From positions 1 to 64,000 of the forward strand of contig NZ_JAACFU010000011.1 in assembly GCF_029051725.1 (NCBI RefSeq): a stretch of DNA of 64,000 nt, written 5' to 3'. This stretch comes from Bradyrhizobium sp. CSS354. Its GTDB lineage: Bacteria; Pseudomonadota; Alphaproteobacteria; Rhizobiales; Xanthobacteraceae. Numbering within the stretch: position 1 is the first letter of the stretch; each line of letters begins with the position of its first letter. A model generated the notes under the pieces. It was not told the DNA's origin. It worked only from the letters and a program-made list of their open reading frames with translations, and searched no databases. The position numbers and the translations under genes are program-made. This document shows positions 28,894 to 37,477 of this stretch, one piece after another.

Positions 28894-28938
28894 GACGCCA
28901 TTGAATCAGATCGAGCATCAGATTCAAACCCAAAACGA

Positions 28939-29286
28939 TTATCCGACCCGCGTCGGCCGCTGGGTTTCTTGCGGATTGCGCCAATCGATCCCGGACAGCA
29001 GATAGCTCAACTGCGCCAGCGAGATCGTTACCGCTTCACCGGCAACCGATGGCCAGATAAACTTTCCTCTCTCGAGTTTTTTTGTGAACAAGCAGGCTCC
29101 CTGACCATCGTGCCAGATCACCTTCACAAGATCGCTGCGGCGACCGCGGAAGACAAACAAATGACCGCTGAGCGGTTCTTTGTGCAGCACCTCCTGCACT
29201 TGGAGGGCCAGCGACGGAAAGCCTCTGCGCATATCCGTGTAGCCTGTCGCCAGCCACACTCGCACATTCCCTGGTACAGCAATCAT
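28939..29286 (-). CDS. tnpB: IS66 accessory protein TnpB
   Basis: A 115-residue IS66 Orf2 protein starting at ATG 29286. It has the family signature 'ATGYTDMRRGFPSLALQV' close to the N-terminus and FRGRRSDLVKVIWHDGQG mid-protein, needed for transposition but of unclear biochemical role. The start overlaps the tnpA stop by four bases (29283-29286), a normal coupling in this family. Confidence 0.95.
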   Translation of the reverse strand: MIAVPGNVRVWLATGYTDMRRGFPSLALQVQEVLHKEPLSGHLFVFRGRRSDLVKVIWHDGQGACLFTKKLERGKFIWPSVAGEAVTISLAQLSYLLSGIDWRNPQETQRPTRVG

Positions 29287-29684
29287 CGGCGTCCAAGCAC
29301 ATCGAGGACCCGCGCCAGCGCCTCCGGATCGACGTGCGCATCCACCCGGATGCACCGTCGGTTGCCGAGATCGATCTCTATCAATCCAGTACGCGCGGCT
29401 GCCGCCGAGCGAACTCGGCCATCAACCGTAGGCAAAAGCTTCGCAGTTTCTTCAGTCGAGGCCGCTACGGCGGCGATCTGCATCGGCGTAAAAGATGGTA
29501 CAACTTGTTCCGATGTCCGTGCTTGTCGACGCCAGGTAAATACCAGGCTGGCCGCTACTCCGTTGCGCCGCGCAACCTCAGTTACCTTCGCGCCCGATGC
29601 CAGCGTCTCCTCGACAATCCGTGCCTTGTCGTCCTGCGACCAACGCCGCCGCCGCTCCAGCCCGCCCAAAACCTCGACCCGCAT
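29283..29684 (-). CDS. tnpA: IS66 accessory protein TnpA
   Basis: A 133-residue IS66 Orf1 protein with an N-terminal helix-turn-helix (RRRWSQDDKARIVEETL ... EVARRNGVAASLVFTWRRQ), expected to bind the element ends. The C-terminal tail carries the IDLGNRRCIRVDAHVDPEAL pattern common in IS66 TnpA. It starts at 29684, 87 bases inside the element's right end. Confidence 0.93.
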   Translation of the reverse strand: MRVEVLGGLERRRRWSQDDKARIVEETLASGAKVTEVARRNGVAASLVFTWRRQARTSEQVVPSFTPMQIAAVAASTEETAKLLPTVDGRVRSAAAARTGLIEIDLGNRRCIRVDAHVDPEALARVLDVLGRR

Positions 29685-29771
29685 CGCCTAATGACCTTAA
29701 AGCTAGACTTAAGGTCACACGCTTCGCGAATTACCACCCGTCACGCAAGACGGCCCCCGTCGGAGGCGTAC

Positions 29772-29779
29772 GGCTTATG
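29772..29779. repeat. Target-site duplication, right copy
   Basis: GGCTTATG directly follows the right end of the IS66 element and matches 27145-27152 exactly. Confidence 0.9.
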
Positions 29780-30088
29780 ATGTTTCCAATATAGCGGGTC
29801 GTGGCTAGATAAACGCCATTCGAATAATCGCCAGACCACAGAAAAGAGGGCAGAAGAACCGGAGTGAGGCCCAAGAAGACCGTCATGTAGGTCAGTACCG
29901 GCAGAAGCACAATCGGTTGGCAACTTGCCCGATCGGCATACTCGGAAGCGTCAGCGCTGCAATCAAACGTATCGCGCAACACGCCACAAAATTCTTAGTA
30001 GGAACGCAACCAAGAGTTGCGCCTCGCGCGAGCGAAAAGGAAGAAACATCCAATCGCCAGCATCGCCACTACCAAGATGGCTAAGCGA

Positions 30089-31150
30089 TTAACCCGCTGA
30101 AGCTTGGTGACCGACGTCGGGTTTCTGCGCGTTGTCCAGTGCGAGAGAAATCAAAATCGCAAGGGAGGCGGTCCCAACGAGGAAAACGATAAATCCGAAC
30201 GCGCTGTCTAGGCCATATTGTGGCGGAATCGCCTTGAATAAACCCACGCAGCCGCGATGCACGACATAGAGCGGATAGGAGAGATAGCCCAGCCAAAATG
30301 CCACTCTCCTAATGCGGCGAGGGACCTCCAAGAGCATACCGCACACCACTATGCCCGGCGCCGCCACGAGACAAAAAACGAGATCATAGACTGCCTGCGC
30401 ATTCTTTTCGATCGGGAAGACTAGCCCCCCAACGAGCAGGATCATCGGAAGCAATGAAAGCCAACTTACCCGTCGCACGCTGCACGGTCGAAGGCATCGT
30501 GAGATCACCAGCCCGAGAGTAAAGCCGAACGTCACCCTGACGAGCCCACCGGGCGATGAGGACCAATTCCAACCTATGTTCAAGCCGTTCCAAACAAAGG
30601 CAAATGCCACAAGTCCGACCGCCGCAGTTACGATGACGAAGCACAGCGCCCTGGTTGTTGATTTGAACAAGACGACCGCAAACGCCAAGTTGATCACCAA
30701 TTCCCAGAACAGTGACCATGCAGGTCCATTGATCGGAAAGAGTCCTTGCATCGGCTTCATCATAAAAAAGGCCGAGACGCTTGGCAGGAATAAGAAATTT
30801 TGCGCGCTTGATATGACGATATCAGCGCCTGAAGCTTGGCTCAGTCCTGCATTGACCAAGTATAAGATCTGAGCGAGCCCAATGGCGGTTCCGATTGCGA
30901 AAAGCGGCCAGAGACGAACAAGCCTTACCCACATGAAAGCCACCGGCGTCATGCCGCCGGTAAGTTTCGACGCATACGCGTTATCGATCACAAAGCCGCT
31001 AAGAATGAAGAAAAAATCAACAGCAAGATACGAGGAGTGCACATAGCCGCTGTTGAAGTGGCCAGCAGCAACGGCGATTGACGCCAGTCCCCTCATTGCG
31101 TCGAGTGATTGATATCGATTGCGCTTTATCTCACCCGACGTTTTGCTCAT
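30089..31150 (-). CDS. Acyltransferase 3 (O-acetyltransferase-like membrane protein)
   Basis: A 353-residue integral membrane protein of the acyltransferase-3 family, which transfers acetyl or similar groups to exported sugars. It starts at ATG 31150 with SLDAMRGLASIAVAAGHF, where the His is the family's catalytic candidate, followed by the FFFILSGFVI motif. About ten helices follow, ending with LGYLSYPLYVVH near the C-terminus. It is 14 bases downstream of a glycosyltransferase on the same strand. The stretch between it and the IS-split remnant (29983-30088) has no gene. Confidence 0.87.
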   Translation of the reverse strand: MSKTSGEIKRNRYQSLDAMRGLASIAVAAGHFNSGYVHSSYLAVDFFFILSGFVIDNAYASKLTGGMTPVAFMWVRLVRLWPLFAIGTAIGLAQILYLVNAGLSQASGADIVISSAQNFLFLPSVSAFFMMKPMQGLFPINGPAWSLFWELVINLAFAVVLFKSTTRALCFVIVTAAVGLVAFAFVWNGLNIGWNWSSSPGGLVRVTFGFTLGLVISRCLRPCSVRRVSWLSLLPMILLVGGLVFPIEKNAQAVYDLVFCLVAAPGIVVCGMLLEVPRRIRRVAFWLGYLSYPLYVVHRGCVGLFKAIPPQYGLDSAFGFIVFLVGTASLAILISLALDNAQKPDVGHQASAG

Positions 31151-31164
31151 ATCGCGCCCCAGAC

Positions 31165-32241
31165 CTAACGAACGATCCGCATCAGGTTCAGCACCTTCTT
31201 CACCCAGGCTGGCCGGTTGGTCGACGCATATCGCCAACCCGCAAGCGAACGAGATACGCTAGGCGGACCGAACAGGATGCCGAAGGTGAACGCCGCCAGT
31301 GACACGCGCTGCGCGCGGGAGAAGCCCTGGGGATAGAACACCGAGCGAGCGCCGTCCCAGGCAATCCGCCATCGCCTGTCACCTTCGATAGGGTGAAGAT
31401 CAGGCCGCAAAACGTAGGATGCCGCCCGCAAGCACACGAACGCCATGTTGCGACTCAAGGCGTCGGGCGCGGCGTGAATCCCGTTGCTGGCGGCAACCTT
31501 GCAGAAGTACTCGTATCGATCGCGGGTAAGTTCGACCTCTCTCGCAAACCTGGTCTCCTCAACTTGCGAAAAAGCGCCGTGATTTTGCCCGTGGACGCGA
31601 TAGTCCGCCAGCGGCTTGGGAATGGTGACGATCTCTCCAAACGCCGCCGATGCAGCAAGCAGATAGCTGTCCGGCGCCCGGTGAACGAAATCGGTTTTAA
31701 AATTGAAGACCTTCTCCACGACCCAGCGCGGATACGCATTGCCCGATCCCGGCGGAGTCGGATAGGCACCGGTCGTCGTCATCCAATTCCGGATGTCCTT
31801 CGATGTTGGCACCACGAAGTACTGCGGCAGGATCGTGCCCTTCGGCTTTCCATCCGCGTCAACGGTCCGCATCTGGAACTGAAACTTGCTGGCGGAAGCC
31901 GACCACACCTTGGCGATCTCAGTCATCACATCAGGATGAAGGGCATCGTCCGAATCGAGGAATATGATGAGGTCGCCAGAGGATCTGCGGAACCCGTTGA
32001 TCGACGCCTGCTTCTGGCCAGCATTCGGTTGGCTGATGAGCTTGATACGATCGCCGAATGCCTCGATCACCTTGGGCGAATCGTCCGTCGATCCGTCATC
32101 GACTACAACCACTTCCATGTTTGGCCATCTCACGTCCAGTGCGCTCTGGATCGCAGCGCCCACATAGTCGGCATAGTTGTAGTTAAGGATGACGATCGAA
32201 AGCTTCAGCTCGCCGGCCTGTTTGGGAAAAGCGCCCGTCAT
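31165..32241 (-). CDS. Glycosyltransferase family 2
   Basis: A 358-residue GT-A enzyme with the VDDGSTDD nucleotide motif at 47-54 and LDSDD metal site at 95-99. It forms a tandem pair with the gene just upstream (32246), four bases away: both start with a NYNYA motif, share IFLDSDD/MFLDSDD spacing, a TGAY/TGTY...SGN segment and a YRVH motif near 200. They probably arose by duplication and add successive sugars. A third, degenerate copy lies at about 33680-34205. Confidence 0.88.
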   Translation of the reverse strand: MTGAFPKQAGELKLSIVILNYNYADYVGAAIQSALDVRWPNMEVVVVDDGSTDDSPKVIEAFGDRIKLISQPNAGQKQASINGFRRSSGDLIIFLDSDDALHPDVMTEIAKVWSASASKFQFQMRTVDADGKPKGTILPQYFVVPTSKDIRNWMTTTGAYPTPPGSGNAYPRWVVEKVFNFKTDFVHRAPDSYLLAASAAFGEIVTIPKPLADYRVHGQNHGAFSQVEETRFAREVELTRDRYEYFCKVAASNGIHAAPDALSRNMAFVCLRAASYVLRPDLHPIEGDRRWRIAWDGARSVFYPQGFSRAQRVSLAAFTFGILFGPPSVSRSLAGWRYASTNRPAWVKKVLNLMRIVR

Positions 32242-32245
32242 TGAC

Positions 32246-33313
32246 TCAGCGTCCCGGCGAAGCCACTGGGCGCAAGCGGATCAGCCTTCTCAGCGAGGCA
32301 CGCCAATGGGTCCGGGCATACCTGAGCTCAACGAGTGCGTGTGCCAACGGGCGAGGCGCGGCAGTGAGGCAACACAACCATGCGATATGCTTGAATGCTG
32401 TTGCAATCCCGAACGACCCGCCTGCGGCCGCTAGAATTCCCTTCAACCAGAGATCCAGGACCAAACGCTTCTCGTCACCGGAATCCTCATGACCAATCTT
32501 GCGCGCCATCAGCCGATAATTGATGAAAACCAACTCTTGGTCTAGCAGATCTCCTTCCGGGAGGGTTTTCCCCAAGCGCTTCGCGTGCGCCCGCAGCGTC
32601 GCGAATTCCTGCTTTCTGAAGCGAATCCGCGACGCAAAATCAGGCACCACATTGATGCGACCGGCGTCGTCCACCCGGCTGATGTTCAGCGAGTGAACGC
32701 GATAGGCGCCATGCGGCTCGATAATTGTGGCAATGCCGCCATAGAGCGGCGCAATGGTGCACAAATCGCCGTCATGGCCTACTGCTGGCGTGAGCGGCAT
32801 GACCTGCTGCAGAAAGGAACGCGCGTACACGTTCCCCGAAGTGACCGGCCAGATATAGGTACCGGTCTGCTCAAACTGGCGTGTTGTGTCCTCAACGCTC
32901 AGCCGTCTCGAATATCCGCAGAACCGGCGTCCCAGGTACACGCCATCCGAGTCGATAATATCGAGTTCGAACTGAACCTTCGCGATGCCCGGGCCAAACG
33001 CTCGCTCAACCGCCTCGATCGCAGTAGGATAGATGATGTCGTCCGAATCAAGAAACATAACAAGGTCGCCGCGCGAACGGGCATAGCCGCTGTTCTTGAC
33101 GGGATTCATACCTTCATTGGGCTGGAACACCGCTGTGATTCGGTCCTGATACCGCTCAATTACCTGGCGCGAATTGTCCGTCGAACCGTCGTCGATCACT
33201 ATGATTTCATCGGGAAGCCGAGTTTGGCAGAGGACGCTCTCGATGGTTTCCCCTACGTAGCGCGCGTAGTTGTAGTTGGTGATAATGACGCTGATGGTGA
33301 GGCGCGGTGACAT
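32246..33313 (-). CDS. Glycosyltransferase family 2
   Basis: A 355-residue GT-A enzyme starting at ATG 33313 (a TTG six bases earlier is less likely). DDGSTD is at 41-46, the FQPNEGMNPVKNSG loop follows, and LDSDD is at 88-92. 'AYRVHSLNISR' in the second half is shared with its tandem neighbour. It heads the leftward run 33313-30089: two glycosyltransferases and an acyltransferase, a plausible unit adding and acylating two sugars. Confidence 0.88.
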   Translation of the reverse strand: MSPRLTISVIITNYNYARYVGETIESVLCQTRLPDEIIVIDDGSTDNSRQVIERYQDRITAVFQPNEGMNPVKNSGYARSRGDLVMFLDSDDIIYPTAIEAVERAFGPGIAKVQFELDIIDSDGVYLGRRFCGYSRRLSVEDTTRQFEQTGTYIWPVTSGNVYARSFLQQVMPLTPAVGHDGDLCTIAPLYGGIATIIEPHGAYRVHSLNISRVDDAGRINVVPDFASRIRFRKQEFATLRAHAKRLGKTLPEGDLLDQELVFINYRLMARKIGHEDSGDEKRLVLDLWLKGILAAAGGSFGIATAFKHIAWLCCLTAAPRPLAHALVELRYARTHWRASLRRLIRLRPVASPGR

Positions 33314-33585
33314 CAACAATTCCGGTTCGACTAGCGTTCGCGTATCTATGGCGTGCTGATGACCTCACATAGATCAATGCACCTTCCCTGTCTCCATCAA
33401 CCGTTCCGAAGAACGGAATCGATAGACTAGATGCCACAATCCAGCGAGGTTCAAATGCAAGATTGTGGCAAAGTTATCGAGACCAAGCAACGATGCTACG
33501 CAAGCATGTGCTGTTTTAGGTCAGCTTGCAAATTGCGCTCTCAGCTCCATTTTTCACTTCGAAATCCCTGGATTTTTCATCGTGG

Positions 33586-33599
33586 GGCTAGCGCTAGCC
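33586..33599. repeat. 14-bp perfect palindrome
   Basis: GGCTAGCGCTAGCC is a perfect palindrome in the non-coding stretch 33314-33680. About 35 bases to its right come two copies of TTGGGTATTGA separated by two bases. The remaining part of this stretch (33314-33585 and 33660-33680) holds nothing I recognise. Confidence 0.6.
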
Positions 33600-33679
33600 G
33601 GTTGGGTGTTGCCTTCTTAGGGTAAAGGCCACAAGTTGGGTATTGATTTGGGTATTGACTGGGACATTCGCCCTAGGCG

Positions 33680-34205
33680 GGCGCCGCGTCAAGAATGTAG
33701 CTGTCCGACGCTTTGTTCACTAAGTAAGAGTTGAAGCTGAAGATTCGGTCAACCACCCGTCGCGAATTAGCGTTCTCGGAGCCCGGCGGGAGTCAGATTG
33801 GCACCCGGCGTAGTGACCCAAGTGCGGACGCCCTCAGAGCTGGAGGCACCAATATGCGGCAGAATACCCCCTTCTCGGAGTGTCGTGCATCGACCACCCG
33901 CGATTAGAATTGATATTCGCTGGCCTTTACTGACCAGACCTTGGCAATTTCAGTCATCACGTCTGGATGCAGAGCGTCATCAGAAGAATCACACTTTGTC
34001 GGAACGTCGCCGGAACGATTCACGCGAGATGTCATTTGCTCAGCATTTGCTTGGCTGATCAGGCCATCCGTGAGGACCTGAAGCGAATACGCGTCGACCC
34101 CTTATCGACCACGATCACCTCGACCAAAGACCCAATGAATATCGAGTGAACTCTGGACGGCAGATCCCTAGTAGTGGTTCGGAATAATGACCGATAGCGA
34201 ATTCG
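33680..34205 (-). pseudogene. Degenerate family-2 glycosyltransferase
   Basis: On the minus strand this stretch reads as broken pieces of the gene at 31165-32241. Starting at about 34205 is LSVIIPNHY, a stop, then SAVQSSLDI, matching LSIVILNYNYADYVGAAIQ and SALDV. Later pieces include 'RRVVDRIFSFN' and 'DSYILDAA', matching the functional WVVEKVFNFK and DSYLLAAS. DNA similarity is easy to follow by eye (for example TCAGTCATCAC(A/G)TC(A/T)GGATG). Several stops and frameshifts make it non-functional. Confidence 0.8.
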
Positions 34206-34582
34206 TTAGTCACAATCTCCCAGCTCTTTGGCGAAAATCGCGCGAATCCGTCAAAGGTGACAGCGGCAACCACTGTGTTTCCGTCGGCAGCCACGAAATA
34301 TGAAGATCAATGGACACTGAGGTTAAATATAGCGGCGTGTTCCGAAGTGAGCCAACGGTATAGCGGACGAGACGACAAGCTTTCTCTAGAACTTCGCGAT
34401 AATTCGCTCCGCCTCCTAACAGGAGCCGGTGCCCCGTGCCCTGCCTCCAGTGAACCATTCGCTCGATGGACATTGAGTTTGGCGCGATCAAAGTTTCATT
34501 ATGCCGCGAGCCGACTTTGATCCGGATCGCATTGACCAAAACCTGGCTTCGAACAAAAGATCGGGCACATGGCTCCTGCGTT
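34206..34582. other. Region without a convincing gene
   Basis: A minus-strand open frame of 109 codons (34539-34210) covers most of this stretch, but it lacks a ribosome binding site and any familiar motif. It abuts the degenerate glycosyltransferase and may be another decayed fragment. No other feature is apparent. Confidence 0.3.
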
Positions 34583-35746
34583 TCACTCTCCCAAGTTCGG
34601 CACCCTCTTAGCGCCTTTCAAGGTTGGGGCAAGTTCCTGCTGTTCCAACGATGGAGCTATAAGTCTTGCAATGCGCGGTCGAAGCAGCATTGCAACTTGT
34701 CTATAATGCCGTTCGAACAGCATATAAAATAAGCAAGCGACTATGTGCGAAAGCGCAAGCGCAAGGATCACGTTCGCTTGTTCACTGAGGCCGGAATGCT
34801 CCTTGATCAATATCAGAACCGTATTGTGAACGAGGTATAAACTGTACGAATAGGCCGCGAGCAGGCCAACGATAGTGATCAACCATGGCGGAAATCGCCA
34901 ATTCTCGACTACCAGCGCGATGCCGAATAGACTGCATCCAATGAAAAACGCGGTTGCCAGATCATACGGATGAAGCGACCCGGAGAATGCGCGAGCAAGG
35001 AGGCAAGCAAGCCCATAACAAGCCATAATGCCTCCAATGAGAGGAGCGTTCGCGCTCGTGAAACGATGGATACTCCGATGTAAAAGGAAGAACAAACAAC
35101 CGAGCCCCCATACAAGACTCAGACACTCGCCCCCACCTGCAAATGAATTCCAAATAACGACGGGAGCTGAGATTAGAAGCATAGCGACTGCGAGCCATTT
35201 CCGTACGCGCTCGCCCTTAAACAACCAAAACACAGATAGACCCACAAAGATATATATCCAGAATTCTATAGCTACAGTCCAAAATGGTTCGGCGGTATTG
35301 TAAGGCCGAGGATAGACCGCGCTCAGATCGCGAAAGTGGTGAATGGCTTGGATAGCGGGATAGTCGCTTAGGAGAGTCAGCGTGGCTAAAAAAGATACTG
35401 GCCCAGTACTAATTCCTGGAAGTCCCCAGTGTCCGCTCACCCAAAACTGGTTCACTATCACGACGAAAATAAGCGCCGGGATAAGTGGGGTGTAAATCCG
35501 GCTAATCCGATCAGCGATGAAGGACGAGAACTGAGGCAAATGAGTATATAAACGGTTAGATATCGAAAGTGAGATCAAATAACCGCTCAATAGAAAGAAA
35601 ATTGTTACACCGAAACCACCTGATATCTTTACACGATCCGCACCCAGAATATGCGAGCTATGCGCAACAACGACCTCGCTTGCCGCAGCGGCCCTACATA
35701 AGTCAAGAATGGACGATGTGCCAGAAGTCAGTCGTATATTGGTCAT
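34583..35746 (-). CDS. Acyltransferase 3 (O-acetyltransferase-like membrane protein)
   Basis: A 387-residue membrane protein starting at ATG 35746. The first helix region has LDLCRAAAASEVVVAHSSHIL with the family's conserved Arg and His, then FGVTIFFLLSGYLI, and about ten helices ending with YSYSLYLVHNTVL and a cytoplasmic tail. It should O-acylate a polysaccharide or its lipid-linked precursor. It is divergent from the secreted protein at 35893 and differs clearly from the acyltransferase at 30089, so substrates may differ. Confidence 0.87.
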   Translation of the reverse strand: MTNIRLTSGTSSILDLCRAAAASEVVVAHSSHILGADRVKISGGFGVTIFFLLSGYLISLSISNRLYTHLPQFSSFIADRISRIYTPLIPALIFVVIVNQFWVSGHWGLPGISTGPVSFLATLTLLSDYPAIQAIHHFRDLSAVYPRPYNTAEPFWTVAIEFWIYIFVGLSVFWLFKGERVRKWLAVAMLLISAPVVIWNSFAGGGECLSLVWGLGCLFFLLHRSIHRFTSANAPLIGGIMACYGLACLLARAFSGSLHPYDLATAFFIGCSLFGIALVVENWRFPPWLITIVGLLAAYSYSLYLVHNTVLILIKEHSGLSEQANVILALALSHIVACLFYMLFERHYRQVAMLLRPRIARLIAPSLEQQELAPTLKGAKRVPNLGE

Positions 35747-35892
35747 GTTTTCCAAGCTGTCGTATGGCCGGAGAGTGCGTGGCGTGGCCCTCGCCGCACT
35801 TTAGGTAATCAATGGCCCGATATGCTCATGCTCGTCGAGACTTTGCATCAACTGCTGAGACCAAGTAATGTCCACGTGGAGGAAGTCCGATA

Positions 35893-36345
35893 ATGCTGAT
35901 GCATCATTTTCGCGGACCTGATCAGATGTCGCTCAATCCATTGATTGTGTCTACATGTTTGATACTCCTCGCCCTCACCCAACTCGCACAAGCCCAATTT
36001 GCCGGCAAAACGACCGCACCAATTTCCGGGGGTACCGGGATTTCATCCGAGCTAGGGAATAATTTTCGGGGAATGGCTGGAACGTACGCACCAGCGCACA
36101 AGACCCCGGATGGCCGCCCCTGCATTGCGATCCATCCCATGACGCGCGCGCAGATCATCCATCCGAAAATCATGGATCAGATCGTCATTGTCAACAACAT
36201 ATGCGGCGAGGCAATCAAAGTCCAAATTTGTTATGTCAGCAGCAGTGATTGCATAATCGTCCCTTTGGGCGGATATCAAAGGTTGCAAAGGACACTTGGA
36301 ATTGGCTCGACTTTCTTTAGATATGAGTATCGGGAGCTTTACTGA
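35893..36345 (+). CDS. Secreted Cys-containing protein of unknown function
   Basis: A 150-residue protein starting at ATG 35893, nine bases after a GGAGGA site; an internal ATG at 35926 gives a neater signal peptide but has no such site. The N-terminus is exported (LILLALTQLAQAQ). The mature part has four cysteines in a beta-rich stretch ending near IGSTFFRYEYREL, suggesting two disulfides. It opens the rightward run that leads to the tyrosine kinase. I do not recognise a named family. Confidence 0.65.
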   Translation: MLMHHFRGPDQMSLNPLIVSTCLILLALTQLAQAQFAGKTTAPISGGTGISSELGNNFRGMAGTYAPAHKTPDGRPCIAIHPMTRAQIIHPKIMDQIVIVNNICGEAIKVQICYVSSSDCIIVPLGGYQRLQRTLGIGSTFFRYEYRELY

Positions 36346-36424
36346 ATTTCCGCGGTCGCTCTATTCGATCCCTGCCTGTTCAAGGTGACACTTAAGACTT
36401 AGCTCCCCGAGCACCAAGATACTG

Positions 36425-37477
36425 ATGCACACATCGCGGCGCAAAAGCCACACGGCTCGATTTGGCGTCCTGGCAGGATTCAGCTTTGCCTGCGCGTTGG
36501 CGACGTTCATTTTTGCTTGGCCGAGATCCTCTCCAAGCGAAGGAGCTCAGCTCCCTCGTGCAGCTCAATACACACTCAAGCTCAATCGCGACATATCTCC
36601 CGCAGCGGCTGGAGCGATCGTGGCTGAGTCCGACGGTCTGTTCACGCGCGCAGGGCTCCGCATGCATGTTGTCGCCGGCTCAGGAGACGGAGATGCAATC
36701 GCTGCAGTTGCCGCTGACGAACATACTATCGGGGTCGCTTCAATGGCAGGGTTCCTCAAAGCGCGATCAGAAGGTGTCGCGATCGTCGCCTTCGCCGGCT
36801 GTTCTGCGGCGAGCCCGGTCGAGTTTTTTGCGCTGCCCGACACCAAACTCATGCTGCCGTCGGACCTAGAAGGTAAGAGGATAGGCTACATCAGAGGCCC
36901 CGAACTCTCCGCCGTTTTCTTTGAGTTTGTTAGCAAAAATTCGTTAGCGCAAAGCAAGCTCCTTCCGGTCAAAAGCGACGAGCCCCTGCAAGACCTCTTG
37001 GACCGAAAGATAGACGTGATTCTCGGTCATCTCGATATCGAAGGGCTGGAGTTGGCGCGGAGAAACATCGAGTACAAGACGCTAAGCCCCGCCTCCTATG
37101 GCGTGCACGCCGCGGGCGCAGTGTACTTCGTCCAGGAACAGGCTCTTGGTGATCGGCGAAATTTAGAAAAGTTCGTCATTGCCGCCGCTCAGGGTTGGAA
37201 CGCGGCATACGCCAACTACGACCGAACAATTCCCATCATTGCCAACTCCATCGATGCGCCTCTTTCGCGCTCGCTGATTGCTAGGCTCATGGATGCACAG
37301 CGCGTTTACTTGCGCCCTTATGGGACGAGGTTTGGTGAGCTGGACGAGCGGCGTATCCGCACCCTTCAGACACAACTCTTGCAGCGACGAATCCTGCAAG
37401 AATCGGTTGATCTGACCCGCGCCGTCAACTACGACGTCCTGAAAGCGGCTTACCGTAGCGAGGCGAAATCGGAATGA
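36425..37477 (+). CDS. Solute-binding-like periplasmic protein (NMT1/ThiY-type)
   Basis: A 350-residue protein with an uncleaved-looking N-terminal membrane segment (about 13-31) and then a two-lobed solute-binding fold of the NMT1/SsuA/TauA kind: 'AESDGLFTRAGLRMHVVAGSGDGDAIAAVAADEHTIGVA', LEGKRIGYIRGP, and a late AAQGWNAAYANYD stretch. No ABC permease or ATPase gene is near. Instead its stop overlaps the start of an NAD-dependent epimerase (37474-37477) in an EPS export run, so it may sense or present a ligand rather than feed a transporter. Ligand unknown. Confidence 0.72.
   Translation: MHTSRRKSHTARFGVLAGFSFACALATFIFAWPRSSPSEGAQLPRAAQYTLKLNRDISPAAAGAIVAESDGLFTRAGLRMHVVAGSGDGDAIAAVAADEHTIGVASMAGFLKARSEGVAIVAFAGCSAASPVEFFALPDTKLMLPSDLEGKRIGYIRGPELSAVFFEFVSKNSLAQSKLLPVKSDEPLQDLLDRKIDVILGHLDIEGLELARRNIEYKTLSPASYGVHAAGAVYFVQEQALGDRRNLEKFVIAAAQGWNAAYANYDRTIPIIANSIDAPLSRSLIARLMDAQRVYLRPYGTRFGELDERRIRTLQTQLLQRRILQESVDLTRAVNYDVLKAAYRSEAKSE

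Larger units (their letters stand above)
27153..29771 (-). mobile_element. Complete IS66-family insertion sequence
   Basis: A 2619-base element with three genes in the order tnpA, tnpB, tnpC, all leftward. Its imperfect terminal inverted repeats begin GTACGC: left end 27153 onward, right end as reverse complement ending 29771. About 35 bases align, sharing GTACGC, CGACG, CCG and TGACG blocks with one gap. The exact 8-base flanking duplication shows a single, undisturbed insertion. All three reading frames are intact, so the copy may still be active. Confidence 0.93.
26876..29982 (-). pseudogene. Acyltransferase 3 remnant split by IS66
   Basis: Joining 29982-29772 to 27144-26876 across the IS66 element restores one minus-strand frame (ISLPTIVVFPK spans the junction). 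It reads as the C-terminal third of an acyltransferase-3 protein: the membrane stretch LPVLTYMTVFLGL, GDYSNGVYL, and SWHLTEKPIL near the end. The N-terminal two thirds are missing. Just upstream a matching stretch (SMPIGQVAN, a different frame near 29935) shows a frameshift. The gene was probably already dead before IS insertion. Intact relatives O-acetylate polysaccharides. Confidence 0.75.

Noticed and set aside
30000-30095. Hydrophobic minus-strand tail (AILVVAMLAIGCFFLFA) ending near 30000
   Set aside because: It is out of frame with the acyltransferase at 30089 and has no start of its own; a frameshifted extension is possible but the annotated stop fits the family length.
31393-32244. 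283-codon plus-strand frame
   Set aside because: Antisense of the family-2 glycosyltransferase at 31165-32241.
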